Shown piece by piece: positions 1-8,119 of a DNA stretch of 64,000 nt. Position numbers and translations under genes: made by a program. Numbering within the stretch: the first letter of the stretch is position 1; each line of letters opens with the position of its first letter. The notes below the pieces were generated by a model, which saw nothing but the letters and a program-made list of their open reading frames with translations, did not search any database and was not told the origin of the DNA. The DNA is from Streptomyces liliifuscus (GTDB lineage Bacteria; Actinomycetota; Actinomycetes; Streptomycetales; Streptomycetaceae): positions 6,758,001 through 6,822,000 of the forward strand of contig NZ_CP066831.1 of NCBI RefSeq assembly GCF_016598615.1, in the 5' to 3' direction.

Positions 1-4
1 GAAC

Positions 5-74
5 CTCCGGCCCGTACGGCTGTCGGGTTGCCCTCCCAGGGGCCTTGAATCTCCGGCCCGTACGGCTGTCGGGT
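5..74. repeat. Two-copy 24-bp direct repeat
   Basis: Two identical 24-bp copies beginning CTCCGGCCCGTACGG lie at 5-28 and 51-74, a period of 46 bp, and the following bases (CTCCC) are partly conserved. They sit in the leader region before the hydrolase gene. The array may continue left of the window. The function is unknown; operator repeats or a chance duplication are both possible. Confidence 0.7.
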
Positions 75-209
75 CGTCCTCCCGGATTGCCCGACGCCCG
101 TCGGGTGACCTGCGAGGATGCGCCGTGTCACCGTTCTCGGAACGACGCAGCGACACGACGACGCAGAGCCGCGACGACGACGGGAACGCGCGTCGAATCG
201 GAGGACGAG

Positions 210-1160
210 ATGACGACCTACCCGCTGGACCCGGAGCTTGCCGCGGTCGTGCCCATGCTGCCCAGGGCCGACACCTCGGACCTCGAAGGCGCCCGGGCCG
301 AGATGCTCGTCGGTGTCACCGCGGCCCTCGCGGACGTGGACCCCACCGGCGTGGACGTCTTCGAGGTGGTGGCACCCGGGCCGGAGGGCGCCCCGGACGT
401 CCCCCTGCGCGGCTACCGCCCGCAGGGCGTCGAGGGCCCGCTCCCGGTGATCTACGACATCCACGGCGGCGGCTTCATGCTGGGCAGCGTCGACTTCGAC
501 CACGGGACGAACGTGGCGCTCGCGCGGGAACTGGGCGCCGCCGTCTTCTCCGTCGAGTACCGGCTCGCCCCCGAGAACCCGTACCCGGCCGGCCTCGAAG
601 ACGCGTACGCCGGACTCGTGCACATCACCAAGAACGCCGCCGAACTCGGTGTCGACCCCACCAGGGTCGTCCTCTTCGGCGCCAGTGCGGGCGGCGGTCT
701 CGCGGCCGGTCTGGCGCTGCTCGCCCGGGACCGGGGCGGCCCCGCGATCGTCTTCCAGTACCTCGGCATCCCCGAACTCGACGACCGCCTCGACACGCCC
801 AGCATGCGGGACTTCACCGACACGCCCCTGTGGAACCGGCCCAACGCGATCATCAGCTGGGACGCCTACCTCGGCGCCGGTGTGCCGGGCGGCCCCGACG
901 TCCCGATCTACGCGGCTCCCGCCCGGGCCACCGCCGAGCAGCTTGTGGGGCTGCCGCCCGCCTACATCTCGGTGATGGAGTTCGATCCGCTGCGGGACGA
1001 GGGCATCGACTATGCGCGTGCGCTGCTCGCGGCCGGGGTGAGTGTGGAGTTGCATCTGTTCCCGGGGACGTTCCACGGCTCGGCGATGGTCGCCCATGCG
1101 GAGGTCTCCCAGAGGGATGCGGCGGAGGCGGTTGCGGTGCTTCGAAAGGTGCTGAGGTAG
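210..1160 (+). CDS. Alpha/beta hydrolase fold-3 (HSL-family) esterase
   Basis: A 316-residue serine hydrolase of the hormone-sensitive-lipase family, which hydrolyses short acyl esters in the cytoplasm; no signal peptide is visible. The oxyanion motif HGGG is at residues 85-88, the nucleophile elbow GASAGG at 157-162 (Ser159), and the probable acid and base are Asp259 (EFD) and His289 (TFHG). The ATG at 210 was chosen because it follows GGAGGACGAG and gives normal family length; the frame is open further upstream but that part is low-complexity and unlike the family. It is convergent with the PucR-like gene. The natural substrate cannot be told. Confidence 0.9.
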   Translation: MTTYPLDPELAAVVPMLPRADTSDLEGARAEMLVGVTAALADVDPTGVDVFEVVAPGPEGAPDVPLRGYRPQGVEGPLPVIYDIHGGGFMLGSVDFDHGTNVALARELGAAVFSVEYRLAPENPYPAGLEDAYAGLVHITKNAAELGVDPTRVVLFGASAGGGLAAGLALLARDRGGPAIVFQYLGIPELDDRLDTPSMRDFTDTPLWNRPNAIISWDAYLGAGVPGGPDVPIYAAPARATAEQLVGLPPAYISVMEFDPLRDEGIDYARALLAAGVSVELHLFPGTFHGSAMVAHAEVSQRDAAEAVAVLRKVLR

Positions 1161-1200
1161 CGCTCTGCTGGGTGTGGCGGGGGTACCTGTCGTTCGTCGC

Positions 1201-1243
1201 GTGCGGGTTCGTTGTGGCTGGTCGCGCAGTTCCCCGCGCCCCT
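1201..1243. repeat. Single arm of the recurrent GC-rich intergenic repeat
   Basis: This 43-bp stretch carries the core GCGCAGTTCCCCGCGCCCC and the preceding GGTTCGTTGTGGCTGGTC. The same sequence recurs near 28459-28500, 31553-31597, 42819-42923 and 54586-54676. Here it lies between two convergent genes and touches the stop codon of the PucR-like gene. Its usual position suggests a transcription-end or repetitive-extragenic role, which is inference. Confidence 0.8.
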
Positions 1244-2327
1244 AACGGGGCGCCAATCGGAGCGCGTACAGCGCCAGTTGGGCCCTGAAGCGGTCCTGGG
1301 GGTCGCTCAGGCGGTAGCCCAACGCCGTTTCCACTCCTGCCAGGCGGGCGGCGACCGAGCTGTGGTGGAGGTGGAGGTCGGTGGCGGCATGGCGGAGGGA
1401 GCCGGTGCGCAGGAAGGCGGTCAGGGCGGCCAGTGCCGCCGGGCCGCCCTTGCCCTCGGCGAGTTCGGCCAGGGCGCGCACGTCGGGCTGGGCCCGCAGC
1501 CGGTCGGCGGGGATGTCGGCCAGCAGTGCCACCGGCCCGAGGGTGTCGTGGTCGACGACGGCCTCGTCGGGCAGCCCCGCCACATCGACGGCGAACCGCA
1601 GCGCGAGCCGGGCCTGCGCCCAGGAGACCCCGGCGTCCAGGGCGGGAGCACTGCCGCCGATCCCGATCCGTACGCCCTCGGCACCGTGCTCACGGAGGAA
1701 CGCCCGCAACTCCTCGGCGGCCGACTCGGCGCCCGGCGCCAGCGCCACGGCGAGCGGGCCGACCGCGGCGACCCGCACCCCGGGCCGCAGTTCGCGCCGC
1801 CCGAGCACGGCCACCGAGGACGCCCCGGCGACGGCCACCACCCGCAGCGGCTGCTCGGGCGCCAGACCCAGCAGGCGCAGCGCCCGCGCCCGGTCCTCGA
1901 CGGCCTCGCGCTCCGACAGCACCCGCTCGACCAGCGCCGGGTCCGCCACCTGATGGGGCGCGCTCTCCTGCTCACGGCTGCCGTGCACGACGCCCGCGGC
2001 GATGGCCATCCACTCCAGCACCAGCTCGTCGAAGGGCCCCGGCGCGCCCGCCCGCTCCAGCCACACCCGGCCGCCCGGCGCGAACTCGGCGCTCCCGGAG
2101 ACCGTGCCGACAGGCCCCGCCGGTACGGTCCCGCCCGGCCCGAACCGCACCACCCGCCCGCCCACCTCAAGGCCCGCCGGACACTCGGCGAGACCCGCCG
2201 TGGACCGCACGAGCGACTCGGTGTCGAGCCGCCCGGCCCCGAGCAGCGCCTCGAAGTGCGCGATGACCCGCAGCGCCGCCGCAGCGTCCGCGTCGAGGGC
2301 CGACAGCCGTAGCAGCAGTCCCTTCAT
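1242..2327 (-). CDS. PucR-type helix-turn-helix transcriptional regulator
   Basis: A 361-residue cytoplasmic regulator. The C-terminal 60 residues match the PucR C-terminal HTH: an FLRTGSLRHAATDLHLHHSSV-like helix pair followed by RL..VE..LG..L.DP..RF...LAL.ALRL. The middle resembles the GGDEF-like region of CdaR/PucR regulators. ATG 2327 was chosen because upstream codons (RRGARPPRTAARTTG) look non-coding. It is transcribed toward the hydrolase at 210-1160, and its upstream region holds a GGGCCGGTCGTAC tandem duplication (about 2361-2386) that could be its own operator. The effector is unknown. Confidence 0.85.
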   Translation of the reverse strand: MKGLLLRLSALDADAAAALRVIAHFEALLGAGRLDTESLVRSTAGLAECPAGLEVGGRVVRFGPGGTVPAGPVGTVSGSAEFAPGGRVWLERAGAPGPFDELVLEWMAIAAGVVHGSREQESAPHQVADPALVERVLSEREAVEDRARALRLLGLAPEQPLRVVAVAGASSVAVLGRRELRPGVRVAAVGPLAVALAPGAESAAEELRAFLREHGAEGVRIGIGGSAPALDAGVSWAQARLALRFAVDVAGLPDEAVVDHDTLGPVALLADIPADRLRAQPDVRALAELAEGKGGPAALAALTAFLRTGSLRHAATDLHLHHSSVAARLAGVETALGYRLSDPQDRFRAQLALYALRLAPR

Positions 2328-2456
2328 GACCTGGGAGTCTAGGCCGTGGGTGGCGAATGTGGGCCGGTCGTACGGGCCGGTCGTACGGGCGGCCGTGCGG
2401 GGCGGTCGTGCGCCCCGTCGCACGCTGTACGGGCGGGAGGAGGGCCCCGGCGATCT

Positions 2457-2470
2457 GAGTACGCGTACTC
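2457..2470. promoter_or_regulatory. Perfect 14-bp palindrome GAGTACGCGTACTC
   Basis: A perfect dyad with no spacer, 37 bp before the ATG of the membrane protein at 2508 and inside the region separating it from the divergent PucR-like gene. Position and symmetry fit a repressor operator. Which regulator binds is unknown. Confidence 0.5.
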
Positions 2471-2507
2471 TGTCGGCCCCGTGTGCGCCTGAGGAACGCT
2501 CGTTCCC

Positions 2508-3041
2508 ATGACCGAGAAGCTGCTGGGCCTGCTGTCGAAGCGCCCCTGGACGGAACGCTGGCTGACCCGCCTGCTGGGTGCCGCCCTGTCCTCGGCGGCG
2601 TACCTTCTCTGCCTGCCCTGGGATCTGCGCAACCGCCCCGAGTCACCCGGTTCGACGACCGAGACGACTCCGGTGACCGTCCTCGGCGTCGCGGTCCTTG
2701 CCGTGACCCTGCTCCTCCTGGCCGTGTACTTCGGCCACCGCGACGCCCTCGCCTGGCCCCTGCTGTTGGTGGCGGCGCCCCCGGCGACACTCATGTACCT
2801 CTCGTTCCGCACGAACCCCGAGCCGCCGGACGCCTCCCTGTGGCCTCTGACCTGGGCGTTCTCCACGCTTGTGATGGCGGCCGGGGTACTCGTCACCGCG
2901 TCCGTCGCCCGGCAGTTCAGGCAGGACACGGGAGACTCGACGGACGGGCTGGTGTTCGCCCACTCCTCCTCGGGAACGGGCGGCGGCTCCTCGGCCCCGG
3001 CCGTCAGGCGCCCGTCGTGGAACCAGGGCGGACGATCATGA
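2508..3041 (+). CDS. Hypothetical four-helix membrane protein
   Basis: A 177-residue protein of unknown function. Four hydrophobic segments are visible, at about residues 22-38, 56-75, 80-98 and 113-133, followed by a polar Ser/Gly-rich tail (SSSGTGGGSS). No catalytic motif or recognised domain is seen. Start ATG 2508 directly follows the upstream palindrome region. The last 38 bp overlap the 3' end of the convergent membrane-protein gene at 3004-3567, so the two transcripts would be antisense at their ends. Confidence 0.7.
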   Translation: MTEKLLGLLSKRPWTERWLTRLLGAALSSAAYLLCLPWDLRNRPESPGSTTETTPVTVLGVAVLAVTLLLLAVYFGHRDALAWPLLLVAAPPATLMYLSFRTNPEPPDASLWPLTWAFSTLVMAAGVLVTASVARQFRQDTGDSTDGLVFAHSSSGTGGGSSAPAVRRPSWNQGGRS

Positions 3042-3567
3042 GGATCGTGACGGTGGCCCAGAGCAGATTGAAGATGCCGGTGAACATGGCGAGCCGGACT
3101 GTGGCGCGGGGGTTCGCGGCGACGCCGATGGACGTGGTGGTGCCCGTGGTGGTCTCCGTGGTGCCACCGGCCCCAGCGGCACCGCCGGCCCCGGTGGCCT
3201 CGGCGGTCGTGTCGGCCCCGGCCGCCGCCTCCACCGCTTCGAGGAGTTCCTCCTGACGCGGCAGCACCAGCGCCAGCAGGACCGCTGCCGCGACACCGGT
3301 CAGCGCCATCGAGGCGATCAGCCAGGCGTCACCGAGCACGCCCATGCTCATGGCCGTGGCGAAACCGAACACGGGAACGGCGATGCCGAGGCCCGCGTAC
3401 ACCCGGCAGATCCGGTGCAGCAGCCGTAGCGTCTCCGCCGCCCGCTGGTCCCCCGGATCGGCGAGGGCACGGCGCGCGCCGGGCGGGAACATGCTGGCCG
3501 CCACGGTGACGGGCCCGACGGCGACGATCGCGGCCAGGACATGGAGAACGAGGAAGAACTTGGTCAC
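3004..3567 (-). CDS. DUF2269-like integral membrane protein
   Basis: A protein of about 187 residues starting at GTG 3567 with TKFFLVLHVLAAIVAVG, typical of DUF2269-type membrane proteins, whose function is not known. Four hydrophobic segments are seen: near the N terminus, two around IAVPVFGFATAMSMG and ASMALTGVAAAVLLAL, and a final one near FNLLWATVTILMIV. Between the last two lies a low-complexity Ala/Gly/Thr linker (GAGGAAGAGGTTETTTGTTT). The frame is open to 3750, but that extension has no family resemblance. It overlaps the convergent gene at 2508-3041 by 38 bp. Confidence 0.7.
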   Translation of the reverse strand: MTKFFLVLHVLAAIVAVGPVTVAASMFPPGARRALADPGDQRAAETLRLLHRICRVYAGLGIAVPVFGFATAMSMGVLGDAWLIASMALTGVAAAVLLALVLPRQEELLEAVEAAAGADTTAEATGAGGAAGAGGTTETTTGTTTSIGVAANPRATVRLAMFTGIFNLLWATVTILMIVRPGSTTGA

Positions 3568-3797
3568 GAGGGGACGGTAGGCGGCGTACCGGATCTTGTG
3601 GAAGTGGCGGTATTGCCAGTGTTCAACGGATTCTCGCCAGGGCTCGTCGGAGTTCGCGAGGCTCGCCAGGGCGGCCTGTTCGGGCAGTCGGCAGGCCGAC
3701 AGCAGGCCAGCAGCCGATCGGAAGCAGGTCGGCCCCAGGCGGAACGCCACGCCACCCTCCTGTTGGCCAGAACCCGCGCCACCCCTACTCTTTCGCC

Positions 3798-4751
3798 ATG
3801 CACACAGTGGCCGTACTGGTACTCGACCAGGTCATCCCGTTCGACCTCGCCGCGCCGATCGACACGTTCAACTGGGCCCGGCTGCCGGACGGCCGCGCGC
3901 CCTACCGGGTCAAGGTCTGCTCGGTGGCGGAGGAGGTGAGCGCGGGTCCGTTCGCCGTACGGGCGCCGTACGGTCTGGAGGCGCTGGCCGAGGCCGACAC
4001 GATCGTCGTGCCGGGCACCGCCGACCCGACCGTGCCGCTGCCGACGGGCGTCGCCGAGGCCCTGTGCACGGCGGCCGCGAACGGGACGCGTATCGCGTCG
4101 ATCTGCGTCGGCGCGTTCATCTTCGCCGCCACCGGTCTGCTGGACGGACAGCGGGCGACGACCCACTGGATCGCGGCGGCGGACCTGGCGGCCATGTACC
4201 CGAAGGTGACGGTCGACCCGAACGTCCTCTACGTCGACAACGGCCAGTTCCTCACCTCGGCCGGTGCCGCCGCGGCGATGGACATGTGCCTGCACATGAT
4301 CCGCCTGGACTACGGCTCGGCCGTCGCCGCGCACGCGGCCCGGATGTCCGTCATGCCGCTCGAACGGGAGGGCGGGCAGGCCCAGTTCATCGTCCACGCC
4401 CAGCCGCCGGCCCCGGCCGGCACGACGATGGAACCCCTGCTGAGCTGGCTGGAGGAGCACTCCGACCGCGATCTGACCCTGGACGACATCGCGGCCCGGG
4501 CGGGCATGAGCGCCCGTACGCTCAACCGCCGGTTCCGCGAACAGACCGGCACCACGCCCCTGCAGTGGCTGCACCTGGCGCGGGTGCGCCGCGCCCAGCA
4601 CCTCCTGGAGACCACGACCCACCCGGTCGAACGGATCGCGGTCCAGACGGGGTTCGGCTCACCGACGGCCTTCCGCGACCGCTTCAAGCGGGTGGTGGGC
4701 ACGAGCCCGCAGGCCTACCGGAGAGCGTTCCGGGGAGCGCCGGTGGGATAG
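3798..4751 (+). CDS. GlxA-family regulator (DJ-1/PfpI domain plus AraC HTH)
   Basis: A 317-residue regulator. Residues 1-185 form a DJ-1/PfpI amidotransferase-like domain with the elbow SICVGAF (Cys103). Residues 217-317 form an AraC-type double HTH with DLTLDDIAARAGMSARTLNRRF, the second-helix signature TGFGSPTAFRDRFKR and GTSPQAYRR. The N-terminal domain is usually a sensor with no proven catalysis. This family name is unrelated to the copper oxidase GlxA at 37518. Neighbours give no clear target. Confidence 0.93.
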   Translation: MHTVAVLVLDQVIPFDLAAPIDTFNWARLPDGRAPYRVKVCSVAEEVSAGPFAVRAPYGLEALAEADTIVVPGTADPTVPLPTGVAEALCTAAANGTRIASICVGAFIFAATGLLDGQRATTHWIAAADLAAMYPKVTVDPNVLYVDNGQFLTSAGAAAAMDMCLHMIRLDYGSAVAAHAARMSVMPLEREGGQAQFIVHAQPPAPAGTTMEPLLSWLEEHSDRDLTLDDIAARAGMSARTLNRRFREQTGTTPLQWLHLARVRRAQHLLETTTHPVERIAVQTGFGSPTAFRDRFKRVVGTSPQAYRRAFRGAPVG

Positions 4752-4774
4752 GGATCCGGCCCTCCCCGGGGACC

Positions 4775-5077
4775 TCAGCCGCGCCGGTCGGCCACCGCCC
4801 AGGACGCCAGTGCGACGGCCCCGGCCACACCGAACACCGCGGGCCAGGCGCCGACCTTCTTGGCGAGGGGATGCGATCCGGCGAACCCGGCGACGTACGC
4901 GACGGTCAGCGCGGTCGCCGCCCGCCCGCCGGCCTGCTGCCGCCACTGCTGTGCGGCCGTGGCCCCGGCGACGGCGAGTACGACCCCGCCGAGCTGCCGC
5001 TTCCTGGTCCAGCGAGCGACCCCGTACCCACCGATGAGCCCACCAGCGGCCACCGCCGCGGCCGGTACCTTCGCCAT
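4775..5077 (-). CDS. Small hypothetical membrane protein
   Basis: A 100-residue protein with hydrophobic stretches at about residues 3-16, 26-38, 50-62 and 74-94, separated by short basic loops (RWTRKRQ). ATG 5077 was chosen because AGGAGG stands a few bases upstream (complement of 5082-5090). Composition matches small actinobacterial membrane proteins of unknown role. Its stop is 23 bp from the end of the convergent GlxA-family regulator. It could be co-transcribed with the esterase gene at 5119-5952, whose stop is 41 bp upstream. Confidence 0.7.
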   Translation of the reverse strand: MAKVPAAAVAAGGLIGGYGVARWTRKRQLGGVVLAVAGATAAQQWRQQAGGRAATALTVAYVAGFAGSHPLAKKVGAWPAVFGVAGAVALASWAVADRRG

Positions 5078-5118
5078 CACTGCCTCCTGGTGCTGCTTCC
5101 GGACGGGATTCCGGACGG

Positions 5119-5952
5119 TCAACCGAGGCTAACCGGCCCCCGCCGGGCGCCCGGCACCACCTCTCCCGAGAGCGGCAGCCCCAGCCCCGCCACGGCCCGC
5201 GCGACCAGCCGGGCCATCTCGACCGCGCCCCGCTCCTGGAAGTGGGTGTTGTCCTGGACCCCGTTCGGGAAGTTCGGATACTGCCCCGCGGCCAGCCACA
5301 GGAAGATCCCCTTGGACCCCTCGATCCCGACCCCGTCGAGGTGGACGCGGCTGGCCGCCGAGAGGTCGACCAGCGGGGCCCCTTCCTCCCGCGAGACCGC
5401 CTTCGCGGCATCCACGTACGCCGGGAAGGAGACGTTGAACTTCCCCGTCGACGCGTTGTAGGAGCGCCGCGACACCGGCGTCACGACGACCGGGGTCGCG
5501 CCCCGCGCCCGGGTCGCGCGGATGTAGTCGTTGCGCAGGTACTCCTTGTAGTCGGCGGGAGACGTGTACCGCTCCGGATTGCCCACGGTCGCGTCGTTGT
5601 GCCCGAACTGCACGAAGAGGTAGTCACCGGCCTTGATCACCTGATGGATCGCGGCCAGCCGCCCCTGCTCGATGAAGGACCGCGAACTCCGGCCGCCGAT
5701 CGCATGGTTGGCGACGGTGATGTTCGAGGTCAGGAACGAGGACAGCTTCTGCCCCCAGCCGGCCTGGGGGTAGTAGCGGGAGTTGTACGTCTGGGCGGTG
5801 GAGTCACTGGCGATGTACACGGTGCCGGTGGCCGCGGCGGCGGCAACAGCGGCACCGGGCAGCCCCAGCACCCCGAGCGCTCCGCCCCCGACCGCACCCG
5901 CACCACCGACAAGAAACCGTCTACGACTGCTCACACTGACATTGCGGCTCAT
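5119..5952 (-). CDS. Tat-exported SGNH esterase (rhamnogalacturonan acetylesterase-like, CE12)
   Basis: A 277-residue secreted esterase predicted to deacetylate pectic or other polysaccharide. The N terminus has a twin-arginine signal (SRRRFLVGG, then an Ala/Gly-rich core ending near AVAAAAATG). The mature part shows the SGNH blocks: block I YIASDSTAQ with the nucleophile Ser, block II around HAIGGRSSRSF, block III FGHND, and block V DNTHF with the Asp-His pair. Length and order fit CE12 rhamnogalacturonan acetylesterases. ATG 5952 was chosen as the Met immediately before the signal peptide. The actual polysaccharide is inferred from the family only. Confidence 0.88.
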   Translation of the reverse strand: MSRNVSVSSRRRFLVGGAGAVGGGALGVLGLPGAAVAAAAATGTVYIASDSTAQTYNSRYYPQAGWGQKLSSFLTSNITVANHAIGGRSSRSFIEQGRLAAIHQVIKAGDYLFVQFGHNDATVGNPERYTSPADYKEYLRNDYIRATRARGATPVVVTPVSRRSYNASTGKFNVSFPAYVDAAKAVSREEGAPLVDLSAASRVHLDGVGIEGSKGIFLWLAAGQYPNFPNGVQDNTHFQERGAVEMARLVARAVAGLGLPLSGEVVPGARRGPVSLG

Positions 5953-6078
5953 CCGACCATCCCTGCGCAGGAGTTGAGGAACTGTCAGAGAGAGGTGGCA
6001 GCCGGGAAGTGAAAGGTTGCCGGGGTCGGGGTCGTGGCCGTACCGGCAACCGGCGGGCCTACTCGGGCCCACTCGGGC

Positions 6079-6807
6079 CTACTGACGCGCGTCCGCCAGC
6101 CAAGTCCGCCAGACGTGACGGCTGTTGGGCACTTCGGGGCGGTCGAGAATCCACAGCACGTACCCGGCGTGCAACTGGGCCCAGGGGTTCTCCGAACGCC
6201 GGGCGCCCTCCAGCCGCACCCGCAGCGGATCCCCGTCGACGACCCGGGCGATGCGCACGTACTCGCGGTCCTTGCAGCGATAGGCACGCCGTACGACGAT
6301 CTCCACCAGGTCGATCAGCTTGGTCCGGGCCACCGGATCCTGCCCGACGGCGTCGGTGGCCAGATCGCGGATGAGCCCCTCCTTGGTCCCCCACGCCTTG
6401 GCATGCCGGGTCCACTCCTCCGGATACCGGGCTTCCCACTCCAGGAAGAGCAGCGCGTAGGGCAACCCGGGCCATTCGGCGAGATCCTCGCCGTGGCCTC
6501 TGTCCCACATGCCGCTGGGCAGGGAATGGCTCCGGGCCCACAGGTACTCCTCGTTGGCCGACCGCAGCGCCGGATCCTCGTACGGATACATCACCCCCTG
6601 CCCCTGCAGCATCCGCAACGTCTCGTTGAACCGATGCTGAGCCTCCTCGGTCCTCCTGCGCGCGGAGGCCAAGTGGTCGAGCGCGGCGGCCCGTTCGGCC
6701 GGGTCGTTCGCGATCAGTCCGTACGCCCATGCCAGCCGCTTGTCCCATGCCCGGGCGTCGTCCATGTCCGCCCCGTGCCCTTTCCCATGCCCCATGGGAC
6801 AGATCAT
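6079..6807 (-). CDS. Hypothetical soluble protein
   Basis: A 242-residue protein I do not recognise. It has no signal peptide or long hydrophobic stretch. It is rich in Trp, Arg, Glu and Asp, with helical heptad-like parts around AAALDHLASARRRTEEAQHRFNE. The C-terminal half has several Trp/Tyr motifs (PWAQLHAGYVLWILDRPE). The start is uncertain: ATG 6807 is the longest, while ATG 6765 (MDDARAWDKRL) follows a purine-rich GGGAAAGGG and looks more natural. It stands alone between the esterase and the PASTA gene. Confidence 0.65.
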   Translation of the reverse strand: MICPMGHGKGHGADMDDARAWDKRLAWAYGLIANDPAERAAALDHLASARRRTEEAQHRFNETLRMLQGQGVMYPYEDPALRSANEEYLWARSHSLPSGMWDRGHGEDLAEWPGLPYALLFLEWEARYPEEWTRHAKAWGTKEGLIRDLATDAVGQDPVARTKLIDLVEIVVRRAYRCKDREYVRIARVVDGDPLRVRLEGARRSENPWAQLHAGYVLWILDRPEVPNSRHVWRTWLADARQ

Positions 6808-6880
6808 CCCTGAGCGTGCCGCGCCCCGCTCCTCCGGGCACCGGTACCGGGAGGGGCGGGGGCGAGCAGGGGGCCTCGGA

Positions 6881-7402
6881 TCAGCCGGCGCAGAGGGTCA
6901 CATTGACGGTGTCGCCGTTGGCGACGGTCTTCGGGCTGTGGGGGTCGACCTGGATGACCGTGCCCGGCTTGCCGTACTTGCCGCAGTCCACCTTGCTGAC
7001 CTTGCCCAGCTTGGTCTGGGTCTTCTCGATCTGCCCCTTGGCGTCGGCCAGGCTGGCGCCGAGGAGATCGATCGGGATGGTCATGCCCGCGCTGTGGGCG
7101 AACAACAGGGTGGCGGCGTCCTTGGCGGGCGCCGCTGTGATGGCGGCCGCGGGAGCGGGCTTCGGCGCGTCCGAACCGCCGGTGATGGAGGCGAGGGCGG
7201 TACCGCCGCCGGCCACGATGAGGGCGGCCGAGATACCGGCGATGGCCGTGGCGCGCTTGCGACGGGACCTGCGGGTGATGCCGGGCGCGTCGAAGGTGGG
7301 CGCGTCGGCGGAGTTCGCGAAGTTGTTCATGGCGTTCACCAGTTCCTCTTCGAAGGATGTGGGGTGTGCGCAGCCGAAGGGCCGCGAATCGTTCGAGGTC
7401 AT
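6881..7402 (-). CDS. Single-pass membrane protein with PASTA-like domain, coupled to an ECF sigma gene
   Basis: A 173-residue protein with a cytoplasmic N terminus (about 1-50, ending in basic RRSRRKR), one transmembrane helix (about 52-70), an Ala/Pro-rich stalk, and an extracellular PASTA-like domain (about 100-173: IPIDLLGASLADAKGQIEKT, then PGTVIQVDPHSPKTVANGDTVNVTLC). PASTA domains bind peptidoglycan fragments or beta-lactams. The start codon overlaps the sigma factor stop by 4 bp (ATGA), so they are translationally coupled. This topology and position are those of an anti-sigma factor, but no zinc-binding anti-sigma motif is present, so that role is inference. Confidence 0.8.
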   Translation of the reverse strand: MTSNDSRPFGCAHPTSFEEELVNAMNNFANSADAPTFDAPGITRRSRRKRATAIAGISAALIVAGGGTALASITGGSDAPKPAPAAAITAAPAKDAATLLFAHSAGMTIPIDLLGASLADAKGQIEKTQTKLGKVSKVDCGKYGKPGTVIQVDPHSPKTVANGDTVNVTLCAG

Positions 7403-7974
7403 CGGGTTCCCTCCTCGGGCTGCCGCGGTGAAGGGCCGGAGAGTGCGGGAAACTGGCTTCTGAGCTTTTCCATGCCGCGAGCGAGCTGTGACCGTACGGT
7501 GCTCTGCGAGATGCGCAGATCGGCCGCGATCTCGGCGTCGGACAGATCGTGGAAGTACCGAAGCACCACGACCGTCCGCATCCGCATCGGCAGACTCTGC
7601 AGAGCACGGACCAGCTGGTCCCTGCTGTCTATACGCCCGTACTCGTCACCCGGAGCCGCCATGTCACCGGTGTCCTGGTGAGGAACCGTGCGACGGAACC
7701 TCCGCCAACGGTCGTTGGCCAGGTTCACCATGATCCGCCGGACGTATGCGTCCGGAGCGTCCTTGGCGGCGATCGTGCGCCACTTGCGGCAGACCCGCTC
7801 CAGGGTCTCCTGGACCAGGTCCTCCGCCGTCTCGCGGTTCCCGGTCAGAACGAGGGCGCCGCGGAACAACGGAGCCGACCGGGCGGCGACGAACCGGTTA
7901 AAGTCCATCTCCGCCGACCCGACCTCGGCCTCACCACGACCGGCACTCAGCTTCCACTCGGTTGCCAGATCCAC
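7399..7974 (-). CDS. ECF RNA polymerase sigma factor (SigE-family type)
   Basis: A protein of about 191 residues that redirects RNA polymerase to a specific promoter set. Region 2 is visible as FRGALVLTGNRETAEDLVQETLERVCRKW followed by DAPDAYVRRIMVNLANDRWRR. Region 4 is visible as LPMRMRTVVVLRYFHDLSDAEIAADLRISQSTVRSQLARGMEKLR. GTG 7974 is preferred because GGGAGG lies five bases upstream; ATG 7908 (MDFNRFV) is a shorter alternative. The following PASTA membrane protein overlaps by 4 bp. A stress signal from the cell wall is plausible but inferred. Confidence 0.92.
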   Translation of the reverse strand: MDLATEWKLSAGRGEAEVGSAEMDFNRFVAARSAPLFRGALVLTGNRETAEDLVQETLERVCRKWRTIAAKDAPDAYVRRIMVNLANDRWRRFRRTVPHQDTGDMAAPGDEYGRIDSRDQLVRALQSLPMRMRTVVVLRYFHDLSDAEIAADLRISQSTVRSQLARGMEKLRSQFPALSGPSPRQPEEGTR

Positions 7975-8119
7975 ACGCTCCTCCCTTCCTGTCACCCCCT
8001 CGACGCGGAACCCGTGTTTTCTGCTGCACAGCGATGATGAGACCTGGATCACAGGCGGATCGAAAGCCGGAGACCATGCATACGCCCACACCCGCGCGCC
8101 CCCATGACAGGAGCCCCGT

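Noticed and set aside
1242..2423. Longer start of the PucR-like gene at 2423
   Set aside because: The extra 32 codons run through the tandem GGGCCGGTCGTAC promoter repeats and have no conserved character.
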